Part shown: in pieces, positions 9,260 to 15,828 of the stretch | Layout: each line of letters opens with the position of its first letter | How positions within the stretch are numbered: position 1 is the first letter of the stretch | From: an uncultured Clostridia bacterium | GTDB lineage: Bacteria > Bacillota > Clostridia > Oscillospirales > CAG-272 | Direction: 5' to 3' | DNA length: 27,079 bases | NCBI GenBank assembly: GCA_947624945.1 | Contig: CANQMJ010000014.1 | Coordinates: forward strand, 1-27,079 | Position numbers and translations under genes: made by a program | The notes under the pieces: generated by a model | What the model was told of the DNA's origin: nothing | Seen by the model: only the letters and a program-made list of their open reading frames with translations | Database searches by the model: none

Positions 9260-9286
9260 AAAATTGTATGTCGGTACATCAATTTT
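9260..9286. repeat. Interrupted dyad between RBS and -10 box of the GH98 gene
   Basis: AAAATTG (9260-9266) pairs with CAATTTT (9280-9286), and ATGT (9268-9271) with ACAT (9276-9279), with one unpaired T in the left arm. It overlaps the -10 box and the predicted transcription start on the minus strand, so it could be an operator or a 5' hairpin in the mRNA. Confidence 0.45.
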
Positions 9287-9310
9287 AGCGGAGAATATGT
9301 ATTTAGTCAA
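9282..9310 (-). promoter_or_regulatory. Sigma-A promoter of the GH98 gene
   Basis: On the minus strand TTGACT (9310-9305) and TAAAAT (9287-9282) are spaced by 17 bp, leaving a leader of about 30 bases with a GGAGG site. The gene can therefore be transcribed apart from the AraC-type gene upstream. The remaining bases up to 9442 hold no gene. Confidence 0.75.
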
Positions 9311-9442
9311 TATAATTCGTACAAATCGCCGAAATTAGTTTGCGATATCGGAAACGTGCGTGAAATCAAAGACGGACGCAGATGAAACGGCGGCATCGTC
9401 ACATTTGAATATTACAAAAAAGCGTTGATATATACAAAAGAG

Positions 9443-10201
9443 TCAATGCGCGTGCAGGCGTCTGTATTCGCTCGGCGTCGTGCCCGCGACGCGCTTGAAT
9501 ATCTTGCAGAAGTGGAACACGTCGCTGTAGCCCGTTATCGAGGCGATCTCCGATATGGACATCGAGTCGACAGCTAGCAGATCGCGGGCGCGGTTTATAC
9601 GCGCGAAGTTGATGAATTCGCGTATCGTCATGCCCTCGCTGCGCGCGAATATGGCGCCGCAGTAGACGGGCGACAGGTTGACGACGTGCGCGAGCTCCTC
9701 GACCGTCATCGGCTCGCTCAGATGCTCGATTATGTACTCCTTTAACTTCTTGACGTGTCTGTTCGGCTTCTTTTCAGAGCCCGGGCACAACAGCCGCGAC
9801 AGTATCATCATCAAAAGCCCCGCGCAGTAAAGCTCGTAGCCGTCGTTTTTCAGATACCACGCGTAGAAAAATTCCTTGAGGTCGCGCATAAAGACGCTGA
9901 GCGAGTCGAGGTGCGTCACGTCCGGCAGCGGCAGACTGTCGGCGCCGATGAGGTCGAAGTCGAACGCGTATATCTCCGCGTCGACGGTCGACTCGCCGAC
10001 TTCGCGGTCAGAACCGCGGCGGCAGTATGTGACGTCGCCCTCGTGCAGTCTGTACGATCGTCCGTCCACCGTCATCGAGCACGACCCCTTCATTATGAAC
10101 ATAAGGTTATGATTTTCGAGACATTCGTTTCTTCCGCTCCATTTGCCGAGACATTCACGTATCACGGCGTATTTTACTATAGGAGCAAATTCAAGGTCCA
10201 T
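9443..10201 (-). CDS. AraC-family transcriptional regulator with cupin-type sensor domain
   Basis: A 252-residue cytoplasmic regulator. The first 110 or so residues look like an AraC-type cupin ligand-binding barrel (for example the MFIMKGSCSMTVDGRSYRLH stretch with the following 'EGDVTYCRRG'). The C-terminal 100 residues carry the two helix-turn-helix motifs of the family, ending with the signature-like ISEIASITGYSDVFHFCKIF and the closing 'AGTTPSEYRR'. Such proteins usually sense a sugar and activate glycan-degradation genes. It is encoded immediately upstream of the GH98 gene in the same direction, so control of that glycosidase is a reasonable inference. It has its own promoter, and repeated TTTATACAT motifs lie in its upstream region. 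The ligand cannot be read from the sequence. Confidence 0.9.
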   Translation of the reverse strand: MDLEFAPIVKYAVIRECLGKWSGRNECLENHNLMFIMKGSCSMTVDGRSYRLHEGDVTYCRRGSDREVGESTVDAEIYAFDFDLIGADSLPLPDVTHLDSLSVFMRDLKEFFYAWYLKNDGYELYCAGLLMMILSRLLCPGSEKKPNRHVKKLKEYIIEHLSEPMTVEELAHVVNLSPVYCGAIFARSEGMTIREFINFARINRARDLLAVDSMSISEIASITGYSDVFHFCKIFKRVAGTTPSEYRRLHAH

Positions 10202-10224
10202 TATAAAACTCCTTTATTATGAAC

Positions 10225-10243
10225 ATAAACTTCAATAGTTTAT
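10225..10243. repeat. Short dyad in the AraC-type gene leader
   Basis: ATAAACT and AGTTTAT (7-bp arms, 5-base spacer TCAAT) lie between the -10 box and the start codon of the AraC-type gene. This could be an operator or a leader hairpin. Confidence 0.35.
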
Positions 10244-10249
10244 ACATGT

Positions 10250-10278
10250 ATTATAGTATATTCATATGATAAAATCAA
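10250..10278 (-). promoter_or_regulatory. Sigma-A promoter of the AraC-family gene
   Basis: Minus-strand TTGATT (10278-10273), a 17-bp spacer and a perfect TATAAT (10255-10250). An AAGGAG-like site (complement of CTCCTTT) precedes the ATG at 10201. I could not identify an equally good promoter for the divergent gene at 10318. Confidence 0.75.
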
Positions 10279-10317
10279 GTCATAGGTAACAATTTATACA
10301 TAAATAGGAGGATCACA

Positions 10318-11457
10318 ATGAAAAAATTGTTTGCCTTTACATTGATCTGTGTCATGATGCTCGCTTTGGCGGTCGGCGTTTGCGCTGACGTTGAGAGCGA
10401 CGTGGTCGAGATTGTGCCCGAAAACTTCGGAGCTAATGTCGCGGCAACGACCGCCGACGATCTCACATGGGAAAACGGCACCGTAACGGCGGTCGACGTA
10501 CCGCTCTTCGGTCTGCAGCTGCCGAAGCCGATTCAGCTCGGCGAGACGGTAGTCGTAAAGATCAAGGGCACGTCCGAGGGCGACTTCCGCGTATGGCTGC
10601 TTGGTGCGGGCGAGAAGACGTTCTCCAACCAGTATAAGATGTCGGAAAACGGCTTCGTAGAGGGCGCGTTCGAAAAGACTATCGAGCTCACGGCGGCCGA
10701 CTTCGACTCGGCAAATCTCACCGAGGCTGACAACCTCTGCATCAAGGGCGCCGCTTACGGCGTCAACATCGCGAACCTCACGATAGAGTCGGTAGAGATA
10801 TACTACTGCTCGCTCGATGAATTTGCACAGCAGGTCGACACGTCCGAGATGGATGCTAAGCTCACCGAAGCGCAGAGCAAGCTCACTGAGCTTGAAGGAC
10901 TCGTCAATGATATCGATGCGTTCGAGGAGGCTGTCGCAGCTTTGGAGAACGAGTATCTCCCTTACTTTGAGGAGATGGCGAACATCGGAGTCGAGGCTGC
11001 AACCGATGCGTACAGCGAGCTCTCGAACAAGGTGGAAGAGCTCCACGGTACCGCTATACTCAACAGTCTGAGCGATTACGTCAAGACGGTCGAGGACGCA
11101 TATGCTAAGGCGAAGGAGTCGACAGACACATCTGTTCTCGAGGAGTGCTACAACGCAGCTAAGGAAGCAGCAGACCACGTATACGGCAAGAGCGTTCTCT
11201 ATGATAACGCGCGCACAAAGGCTACCGAGCTCCGCGAAATGGCATCCGAGATAAAGGATAGGATGGATACGATACTGGCAACCGGTTCAGGAAATAATGA
11301 AACGGCTGCTGCAACCGGCGCCGGAACAGAGGCACCCGACAACGGAGCGACGGAGAAGAAGGATGAGGGCGGCTGCGGCTCGACTATGTCGGCGGTTGCG
11401 ATCATAATCTCGACGGCGGCTGTATTCGGCTGCGCTGTGATCAAGAGAAAGCACTGA
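10318..11457 (+). CDS. Secreted surface protein with C-terminal GGCGS-hydrophobic-basic tail
   Basis: A 379-residue exported protein that I cannot place in a named family. AGGAGG at 10306-10311 sets the start. Residues 1-23 are a signal peptide (MKKLFAFTL..., cut near VCA). Residues about 40-165 are beta-rich and look like a sandwich or carbohydrate-binding-type domain (WENGTVTAVDVPLFGL, ESVEIYYCS). Residues about 168-320 are strongly helical, with heptad-like Leu/Ala/Glu patterns (LTEAQSKLTELEGLV), likely a coiled coil. The C-terminus has a low-complexity linker, the motif GGCGS, a hydrophobic helix (AVAIIISTAAVFGCAVI) and a final KRKH. That tripartite tail resembles membrane-sorting tails of the CTERM kind. 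The gene stands alone between a divergent regulator and its own terminator. Confidence 0.8.
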   Translation: MKKLFAFTLICVMMLALAVGVCADVESDVVEIVPENFGANVAATTADDLTWENGTVTAVDVPLFGLQLPKPIQLGETVVVKIKGTSEGDFRVWLLGAGEKTFSNQYKMSENGFVEGAFEKTIELTAADFDSANLTEADNLCIKGAAYGVNIANLTIESVEIYYCSLDEFAQQVDTSEMDAKLTEAQSKLTELEGLVNDIDAFEEAVAALENEYLPYFEEMANIGVEAATDAYSELSNKVEELHGTAILNSLSDYVKTVEDAYAKAKESTDTSVLEECYNAAKEAADHVYGKSVLYDNARTKATELREMASEIKDRMDTILATGSGNNETAAATGAGTEAPDNGATEKKDEGGCGSTMSAVAIIISTAAVFGCAVIKRKH

Positions 11458-11478
11458 TAGTGTAATAGCGTTCAGTCA

Positions 11479-11514
11479 TGCGGGAGCCGCTTTGCGGCTC
11501 CCGCATCGCATTTT
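11479..11514 (+). terminator. Terminator after the GGCGS-tail protein gene
   Basis: TGCGGGAGCCGC and GCGGCTCCCGCA form a perfect 12-bp stem with a TTT loop (11479-11505). The exit is TCGCATTTT, a weak T-tract but a very stable stem. Confidence 0.75.
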
Positions 11515-11522
11515 GCCGGCGG

Positions 11523-11548
11523 TGCAATTTTACTTTATTAAAATTGCA
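11523..11548. repeat. Perfect 10-bp inverted repeat just upstream of the trp promoter
   Basis: TGCAATTTTA (11523-11532) and TAAAATTGCA (11539-11548) with a 6-base spacer CTTTAT end nine bases before the -35 box of the trp promoter. It could be a repressor or activator site for the trp operon, or a second AT-rich terminator for the gene before it. Confidence 0.5.
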
Positions 11549-11556
11549 GATTTTAC

Positions 11557-11585
11557 TTGACATCCGCCGCATTATGTGATATACT
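11557..11585 (+). promoter_or_regulatory. Sigma-A promoter of the trp operon
   Basis: Perfect TTGACA at 11557-11562, a 17-bp spacer and TATACT at 11580-11585. Transcription should start near 11592, giving a leader of about 380 bases before trpE that is filled by the T-box element. Confidence 0.85.
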
Positions 11586-11591
11586 TCGCGT

Positions 11592-11886
11592 AATGAAACC
11601 GTTGACGCGGAGATAACGGCGGCTATGCTATCACAGAGAGCCCGCGACGCTGAGAGTCGGGTATAAAACAAGTCGTCAAATGGACCGCTGAGGGTGCGGA
11701 ACAAATGCCGGGGACAGGTAAATGGACAGCGGGCGCATGTCGGTGACATGTGTGCGCCGCCCGATATGTCAGACAGAGTATTTCGCAACGTGTGCGCATA
11801 CGTCAGTTGCGGAGGCATGACAGTGCCCGCAGAGCGCACGGCGAGAGCCGTGAATCAAGGTGGTATCGCGGATAAAGTTTTTTATT
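11592..11886 (+). promoter_or_regulatory. T-box leader with UGG (Trp) specifier controlling the trp operon
   Basis: A tRNA-sensing T-box riboswitch. Stem I has the AGAGAG bulge sequence (11635-11640) and a distal arm with GCTGAGAG (11641-11661). The specifier candidate is TGG at 11681-11683 in the context TCAAATGGACCGC, reading the tryptophan codon. A stable middle hairpin with CATGTC-GGT-GACATG follows at about 11731-11763. The T-box sequence AAGGTGGTATCGCGG lies at 11857-11871, close to the family consensus AGGGTGGNACCGCGG. Uncharged tRNA-Trp would pair with UGG and with UGGU (11861-11864) and favour the antiterminator. Charged tRNA would allow the terminator at 11887. This fits the biosynthesis genes downstream. 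Confidence 0.88.
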
Positions 11887-11921
11887 CGTCCTTGAACGAG
11901 TCGTTCGTTTGGGGGCGTTTT
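11887..11921 (+). terminator. T-box terminator hairpin
   Basis: Arms of 13 bases (11887-11899 and 11905-11917, including several G-U pairs) close a five-base loop and are followed by TTTT. It starts 15 bases after the T-box sequence, as expected for the attenuator of a T-box leader. Confidence 0.75.
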
Positions 11922-11924
11922 CGT

Positions 11925-11952
11925 TTGCTCCCGGCGGCTCGGGAGCAATTTT
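11925..11952 (+). terminator. Second terminator-like hairpin in the trp leader
   Basis: TTGCTCCCG and CGGGAGCAA form a 9-bp stem with a six-base loop (GCGGCT), directly followed by TTTT. It begins only a few bases after the first terminator and ends just before the trpE ribosome binding site (GAGGTG at about 11957-11962). Confidence 0.6.
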
Positions 11953-11971
11953 ACTGTGAGGTGATAAAAGG

Positions 11972-13438
11972 GTGGATTTCAAACCGAGTCTTGACGAGGT
12001 CCGCGAGCTCGCGAAAACGGGGGAGTACAAGGTCGTACCCGTAAGCTGCGAGATGCTGTCGGACGTATGCACGCCTATCGAGGCGATGCGCATACTCAAA
12101 AACGTGTCGACGCACTGCTACATGCTCGAATCGGTCGCAGAGCGTGAGAAGTGGGGACGTTACACGTTCCTCGGCTTCGACCCGAAGCTCGAGATAACGT
12201 GCCTCGACGGCGAGATGAAAATAGGCGATGTGACCGTTCACACAAGCGACCCGTCGTCGTATCTGCGGCGCATACTCGCCGATTATAAAAGTCCGCATCT
12301 CGGCTATCTGCCGACATTCACGGGCGGTCTTGTCGGATATTTCGCATACGATTATCTCGCTTACAGCGAGCCGACCGTGAAGCGCGAGGTCGAGGACACG
12401 GAGTCGTTCCGCGACGTCGACCTGATGCTGTTCGACAAGGTCATTGCGTTCGACAATTTCAAGCAGAAGATAATACTCATAGTGAATGTGCCGCTCACCG
12501 ACCCCGAGACGGGGTACAATAAGGCGGTGATGGAGCTGTCGCATCTGCGCGAGCTTCTGCTCCACGGCGAGCGCAAGCGCGAGCTGTCGGGGCACCTGAC
12601 GGGTCCCGTCGAGCCGCTTTTCGACCGTGAGCGTTACTGCGCGATGGTGGAAAAGGCTAAGAATTACATACGCGAGGGCGACATATTCCAGATAGTTTTG
12701 TCGAACAGACTGACGGCGCCTTTCGAGGGGAGCCTGTTCGACACGTACCGCGTGCTGCGCACGCTGAATCCGTCGCCGTACATGTTCTACTTCTCGGGCA
12801 CCGACGTAGAGGTCGCGGGAGCGTCGCCCGAGACGCTCGTGAAGCTTGAGGACGGAGTGCTGCATACGTTCCCGCTCGCGGGGACGCGTCCGCGCGGCAA
12901 AACGGACGAGGAGGACAAAGAGCTCGAACGCGGTCTGCTCGCCGATGAAAAGGAGCTTGCGGAGCACAACATGCTCGTCGACCTCGGACGAAACGACCTC
13001 GGCAGGATAAGCAAATTCGGCACGGTAGAGGTCGAAAAGCTGCACTCGATCGAGCGCTACTCGCACGTCATGCACATCGGCTCGACGGTGCGCGGCGTCA
13101 TACGCGACGATCTTGACGCGCTCGACGCGATAGCGGCGGTCTTGCCTGCGGGCACGCTTTCGGGCGCGCCGAAGATCAGGGCGTGCCAGCTTATCGGCGA
13201 GCTCGAGGGGAGCAAACGCGGCATATACGGCGGCTCTATCGGCTACATCGACTTCGCGGGCAACATGGACACGTGCATCGCGATACGCATCGCGTATAAG
13301 AAAAACGGCAAGGTGTTCGTCCGTTCGGGCGCGGGCATCGTCGCAGACTCGGTGCCGGAGAACGAATACATGGAGTGCATAAACAAGGCTAAGGCGGTCA
13401 TGAACGCACTTGAAGCCGCAGGGGAGGCGGAGCTATGA
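11972..13438 (+). CDS. trpE: Anthranilate synthase component I
   Basis: Makes anthranilate from chorismate, using ammonia supplied by the TrpG subunit; it is the first committed step to tryptophan. The 488-residue length is normal. Near the N-terminus YMLESVAEREKWGRYTF carries the LES motif associated with tryptophan feedback binding, so enzyme-level inhibition is likely. The chorismate-binding core shows EGDIFQIVLSNR, LVDLGRNDLGRI, LPAGTLSGAPKIRA and GGSIGYIDFAGNMDTCIAIR. The start is GTG at 11972, selected by the GAGGTG site upstream. It is the first gene behind the T-box leader and overlaps trpG by four bases. TrpE and pabB products are close relatives, but the operon settles the assignment. 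Confidence 0.97.
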   Translation: MDFKPSLDEVRELAKTGEYKVVPVSCEMLSDVCTPIEAMRILKNVSTHCYMLESVAEREKWGRYTFLGFDPKLEITCLDGEMKIGDVTVHTSDPSSYLRRILADYKSPHLGYLPTFTGGLVGYFAYDYLAYSEPTVKREVEDTESFRDVDLMLFDKVIAFDNFKQKIILIVNVPLTDPETGYNKAVMELSHLRELLLHGERKRELSGHLTGPVEPLFDRERYCAMVEKAKNYIREGDIFQIVLSNRLTAPFEGSLFDTYRVLRTLNPSPYMFYFSGTDVEVAGASPETLVKLEDGVLHTFPLAGTRPRGKTDEEDKELERGLLADEKELAEHNMLVDLGRNDLGRISKFGTVEVEKLHSIERYSHVMHIGSTVRGVIRDDLDALDAIAAVLPAGTLSGAPKIRACQLIGELEGSKRGIYGGSIGYIDFAGNMDTCIAIRIAYKKNGKVFVRSGAGIVADSVPENEYMECINKAKAVMNALEAAGEAEL

Positions 13439-14007
13439 TATTACTTATCGACAATTACGACAGCTTCGCGTACAATCTTTACCAGTTTATAGGCGAGATC
13501 GAGCCCGACATCAGGGTCATACGCAACGACGAGATGACGGTAGAGGAGATCGCGGAGCTTCGCCCCGACAGAATAGTTCTGTCGCCGGGACCGGGACGAC
13601 CCGAGGACGCGGGCGTCATAATGGACGTGGCGCGGACGCTCGGCAAAACGATACCGACGCTCGGAGTATGCCTCGGTCATCAGGCGATATGCGCCGCGTT
13701 CGGCGCGACGGTGACGTATGCTTCGCGTCTGATGCACGGCAAGCAGTCGACGGCGAAATTCGACCTAGACTGTGAGCTGTTCGCGGGATGCCCCGAAACT
13801 GCGCCGGTCGCGCGCTATCACTCGCTCGCCGCAGACCCCGCAACGATGCCGGACTGCCTGCGTGTGACGGCTGTGACAGTCGACGGCGGCGAGATAATGG
13901 CGGTACGCCACCGCGAGTACCCGATATTCGGGGTACAGTTCCACCCGGAGTCGATAATGACGCCGGACGGCAAGACGATGATAAAAAATTTTATAAAAAC
14001 CATATAA
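13435..14007 (+). CDS. trpG: Anthranilate synthase component II (glutamine amidotransferase)
   Basis: A 190-residue class I glutamine amidotransferase that releases ammonia from glutamine for TrpE. The catalytic triad is visible: Cys79 in GVCLGHQ, His170 and Glu172 in FHPES. The oxyanion region SPGPGRPEDAG is also typical. The start ATG overlaps the trpE stop (ATGA, 13435-13438), which supports coupled, equimolar synthesis of the two subunits. It is a separate gene and not fused to trpD as in enterobacteria. It could in principle also serve p-aminobenzoate synthesis, as in some Firmicutes; no pab gene is in this window. Confidence 0.96.
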   Translation: MILLIDNYDSFAYNLYQFIGEIEPDIRVIRNDEMTVEEIAELRPDRIVLSPGPGRPEDAGVIMDVARTLGKTIPTLGVCLGHQAICAAFGATVTYASRLMHGKQSTAKFDLDCELFAGCPETAPVARYHSLAADPATMPDCLRVTAVTVDGGEIMAVRHREYPIFGVQFHPESIMTPDGKTMIKNFIKTI

Positions 14008-14019
14008 GGAGAAACAGTC

Positions 14020-15036
14020 ATGATCAAAGAAGCGATAGCGAAGATAGTCGACAAGCAGGACCTCACATACGATGAGGCGTACTCGGTGATGAACGAGATA
14101 ATGAGCGGCGAGACGACGCCGACGCAGAACGCGGCGTTTTTGGCGGCGCTTTCGACAAAGAGCACGAAGGCTGAGACGATAGTGGAGATCGCGGGCTGTG
14201 CGGCGGCTATGCGCGATCACGCGCTTTCGTGCGAGACGAATATGGACGTGTTCGAGATAGTCGGCACGGGCGGCGACAACGCGCACAGCTTTAACATCTC
14301 GACGATATCGGCGCTCGTCGCCGCTGCGGGCGGCGTCAAGGTCGCGAAGCACGGCAACCGCGCAGCGTCGTCGAAGTGCGGCGCCGCCGACTGCCTCGAG
14401 GCGCTCGGCGTCAACATCGACGAGTCGCCGGAGAAGTGCGTCGAGCTGCTCGAAAAGGTCGGCATGTGCTTCTTCTTCGCGCAGAAGTATCACGCGTCGA
14501 TGAAGTATGTCGGCGCGATAAGGCGCGAGCTCGGGTTCCGCACGGTGTTCAATATACTCGGGCCGCTGACAAACCCCGGCAGACCGACAAAGCAGCTCCT
14601 CGGCGTCTATGACGAATACCTCGTCGAGCCGCTCGCGCAGGTGCTCATCAGCCTCGGCGTCAAGTGCGGCATGGTGGTATACGGACAGGATAAGCTCGAC
14701 GAGATATCGGCGAGCGCGCCGACGTCGGTGTGCGAATTCCGCGACGGCTGGTTCCGCTCGTACACGATAGCGCCCGAGGACTTCGGTCTTGAGCGCTGCA
14801 ATAAATCCGACCTCGTCGGCGGTACGCCCGCAAAAAACGCCGTGATCGCGCGCGCAGTCCTTGCGGGGGAGCAGGGTCCGCGCCGCACGGCGGTGCTCAT
14901 GAACGCCGGCGCGGCGCTCTACATCGACGGCAAAGCCGACAGCATAGCGGACGGCATAAAGCTGGCTGGCGAGCTCATCGACTCGGGCAAGGCGGCAAAG
15001 GTTCTTGAAAACTTCATAAAGGTGAGCAACGAATAA
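14020..15036 (+). CDS. trpD: Anthranilate phosphoribosyltransferase
   Basis: Transfers the phosphoribosyl group of PRPP to anthranilate, the second step of the pathway. The 338-residue length is standard. The glycine-rich PRPP site reads IVGTGGDNAHSFNIST (about residues 80-95), followed by KHGNRAASSKCGAAD and the later FNILGPLTNPGRPTKQLLGV motif. All are diagnostic of the family. An AAGGAG site (about 14007-14012) precedes the ATG at 14020, and the 12-base gap after trpG keeps it in the same transcript. A long open frame on the opposite strand here is a composition artefact. Confidence 0.97.
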   Translation: MIKEAIAKIVDKQDLTYDEAYSVMNEIMSGETTPTQNAAFLAALSTKSTKAETIVEIAGCAAAMRDHALSCETNMDVFEIVGTGGDNAHSFNISTISALVAAAGGVKVAKHGNRAASSKCGAADCLEALGVNIDESPEKCVELLEKVGMCFFFAQKYHASMKYVGAIRRELGFRTVFNILGPLTNPGRPTKQLLGVYDEYLVEPLAQVLISLGVKCGMVVYGQDKLDEISASAPTSVCEFRDGWFRSYTIAPEDFGLERCNKSDLVGGTPAKNAVIARAVLAGEQGPRRTAVLMNAGAALYIDGKADSIADGIKLAGELIDSGKAAKVLENFIKVSNE

Positions 15037-15039
15037 CAG

Positions 15040-15828
15040 ATGAGCATACTTGACGAGCTTGCGGCGCACGCGAGGGAGCGCGTCGCCGCCGACCGCGAGG
15101 CGGTGAGTCTTGACCTTGTCAAAACGGGCGCGCAGACGCTGCCTAAGGGGGATTTTCCGTTCGAGCGCGCGCTTCGCGGTGATGGACTTTCCTTCATCTG
15201 CGAGATAAAGCGCGCCTCGCCGTCGCGCGGCATGATATCGCCGGACTTCCCGTATCTCAAAATCGCGCGCGAATACGAATCGGCGCACGCCGACTGCATA
15301 TCGGTCCTGACGGAGCCCAAGTGGTTCCTCGGCTCGGACGACATTTTCCGCGACGTCAGAGTCGCGGTAAAGACGCCGATGATAAGAAAGGATTTCGTCG
15401 TCGACGAGTACCAGATATATCAGGCTAAGACGATGGGCGCGGACGCGGTGCTTCTTATATGCGCGATAACGGACACGAAGACGCTGTCGCGATATATAGA
15501 AATATGCGACTCTCTCGGTCTGTCCGCGCTCGTGGAGACGCACGACGCGGACGAGATAGAGTCGGCGGCGGCGGCGGGCGCGCGCATGATAGGCGTCAAC
15601 AACCGCAACCTGCGCGACTTCACCGTCGACTTCGACAATGCCGCGCGTCTGCGCGACAGAATACCGTCGTCGGCGATATACGTCGCCGAGAGCGGCGTCA
15701 AGACCCCCGCGGACGCGGCGGCGCTTCGTAAGATAGGCGCGAATGCCGCGCTCGTCGGCGAGTCGCTGATGAGGGCGGAGGACAAACGCGCGATGCTGTC
15801 GGCGATGAGAGAGGCGGCGGGCGCATGA
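15040..15828 (+). CDS. trpC: Indole-3-glycerol phosphate synthase
   Basis: Closes the indole ring from CdRP, with loss of CO2 and water. It is a 262-residue (beta/alpha)8 barrel enzyme of normal length. Visible family motifs are FICEIKRASPSRG (beta-1 lysine and phosphate region), VLTEPKWFLGS (usually LTE..FF.GS), RKDFVVDEYQIYQAK, LVETHDADE and IGVNNRNLRDF with the closing VAESGVKTPAD. It starts three bases after the trpD stop. No good ribosome binding site is present, so it probably depends on coupling. It is not fused to trpF, unlike in E. coli. Confidence 0.96.
   Translation: MSILDELAAHARERVAADREAVSLDLVKTGAQTLPKGDFPFERALRGDGLSFICEIKRASPSRGMISPDFPYLKIAREYESAHADCISVLTEPKWFLGSDDIFRDVRVAVKTPMIRKDFVVDEYQIYQAKTMGADAVLLICAITDTKTLSRYIEICDSLGLSALVETHDADEIESAAAAGARMIGVNNRNLRDFTVDFDNAARLRDRIPSSAIYVAESGVKTPADAAALRKIGANAALVGESLMRAEDKRAMLSAMREAAGA

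Noticed and set aside
12000..13075. Long minus-strand frame opposite trpE
   Set aside because: Composition shadow; trpE is certain by its motifs.
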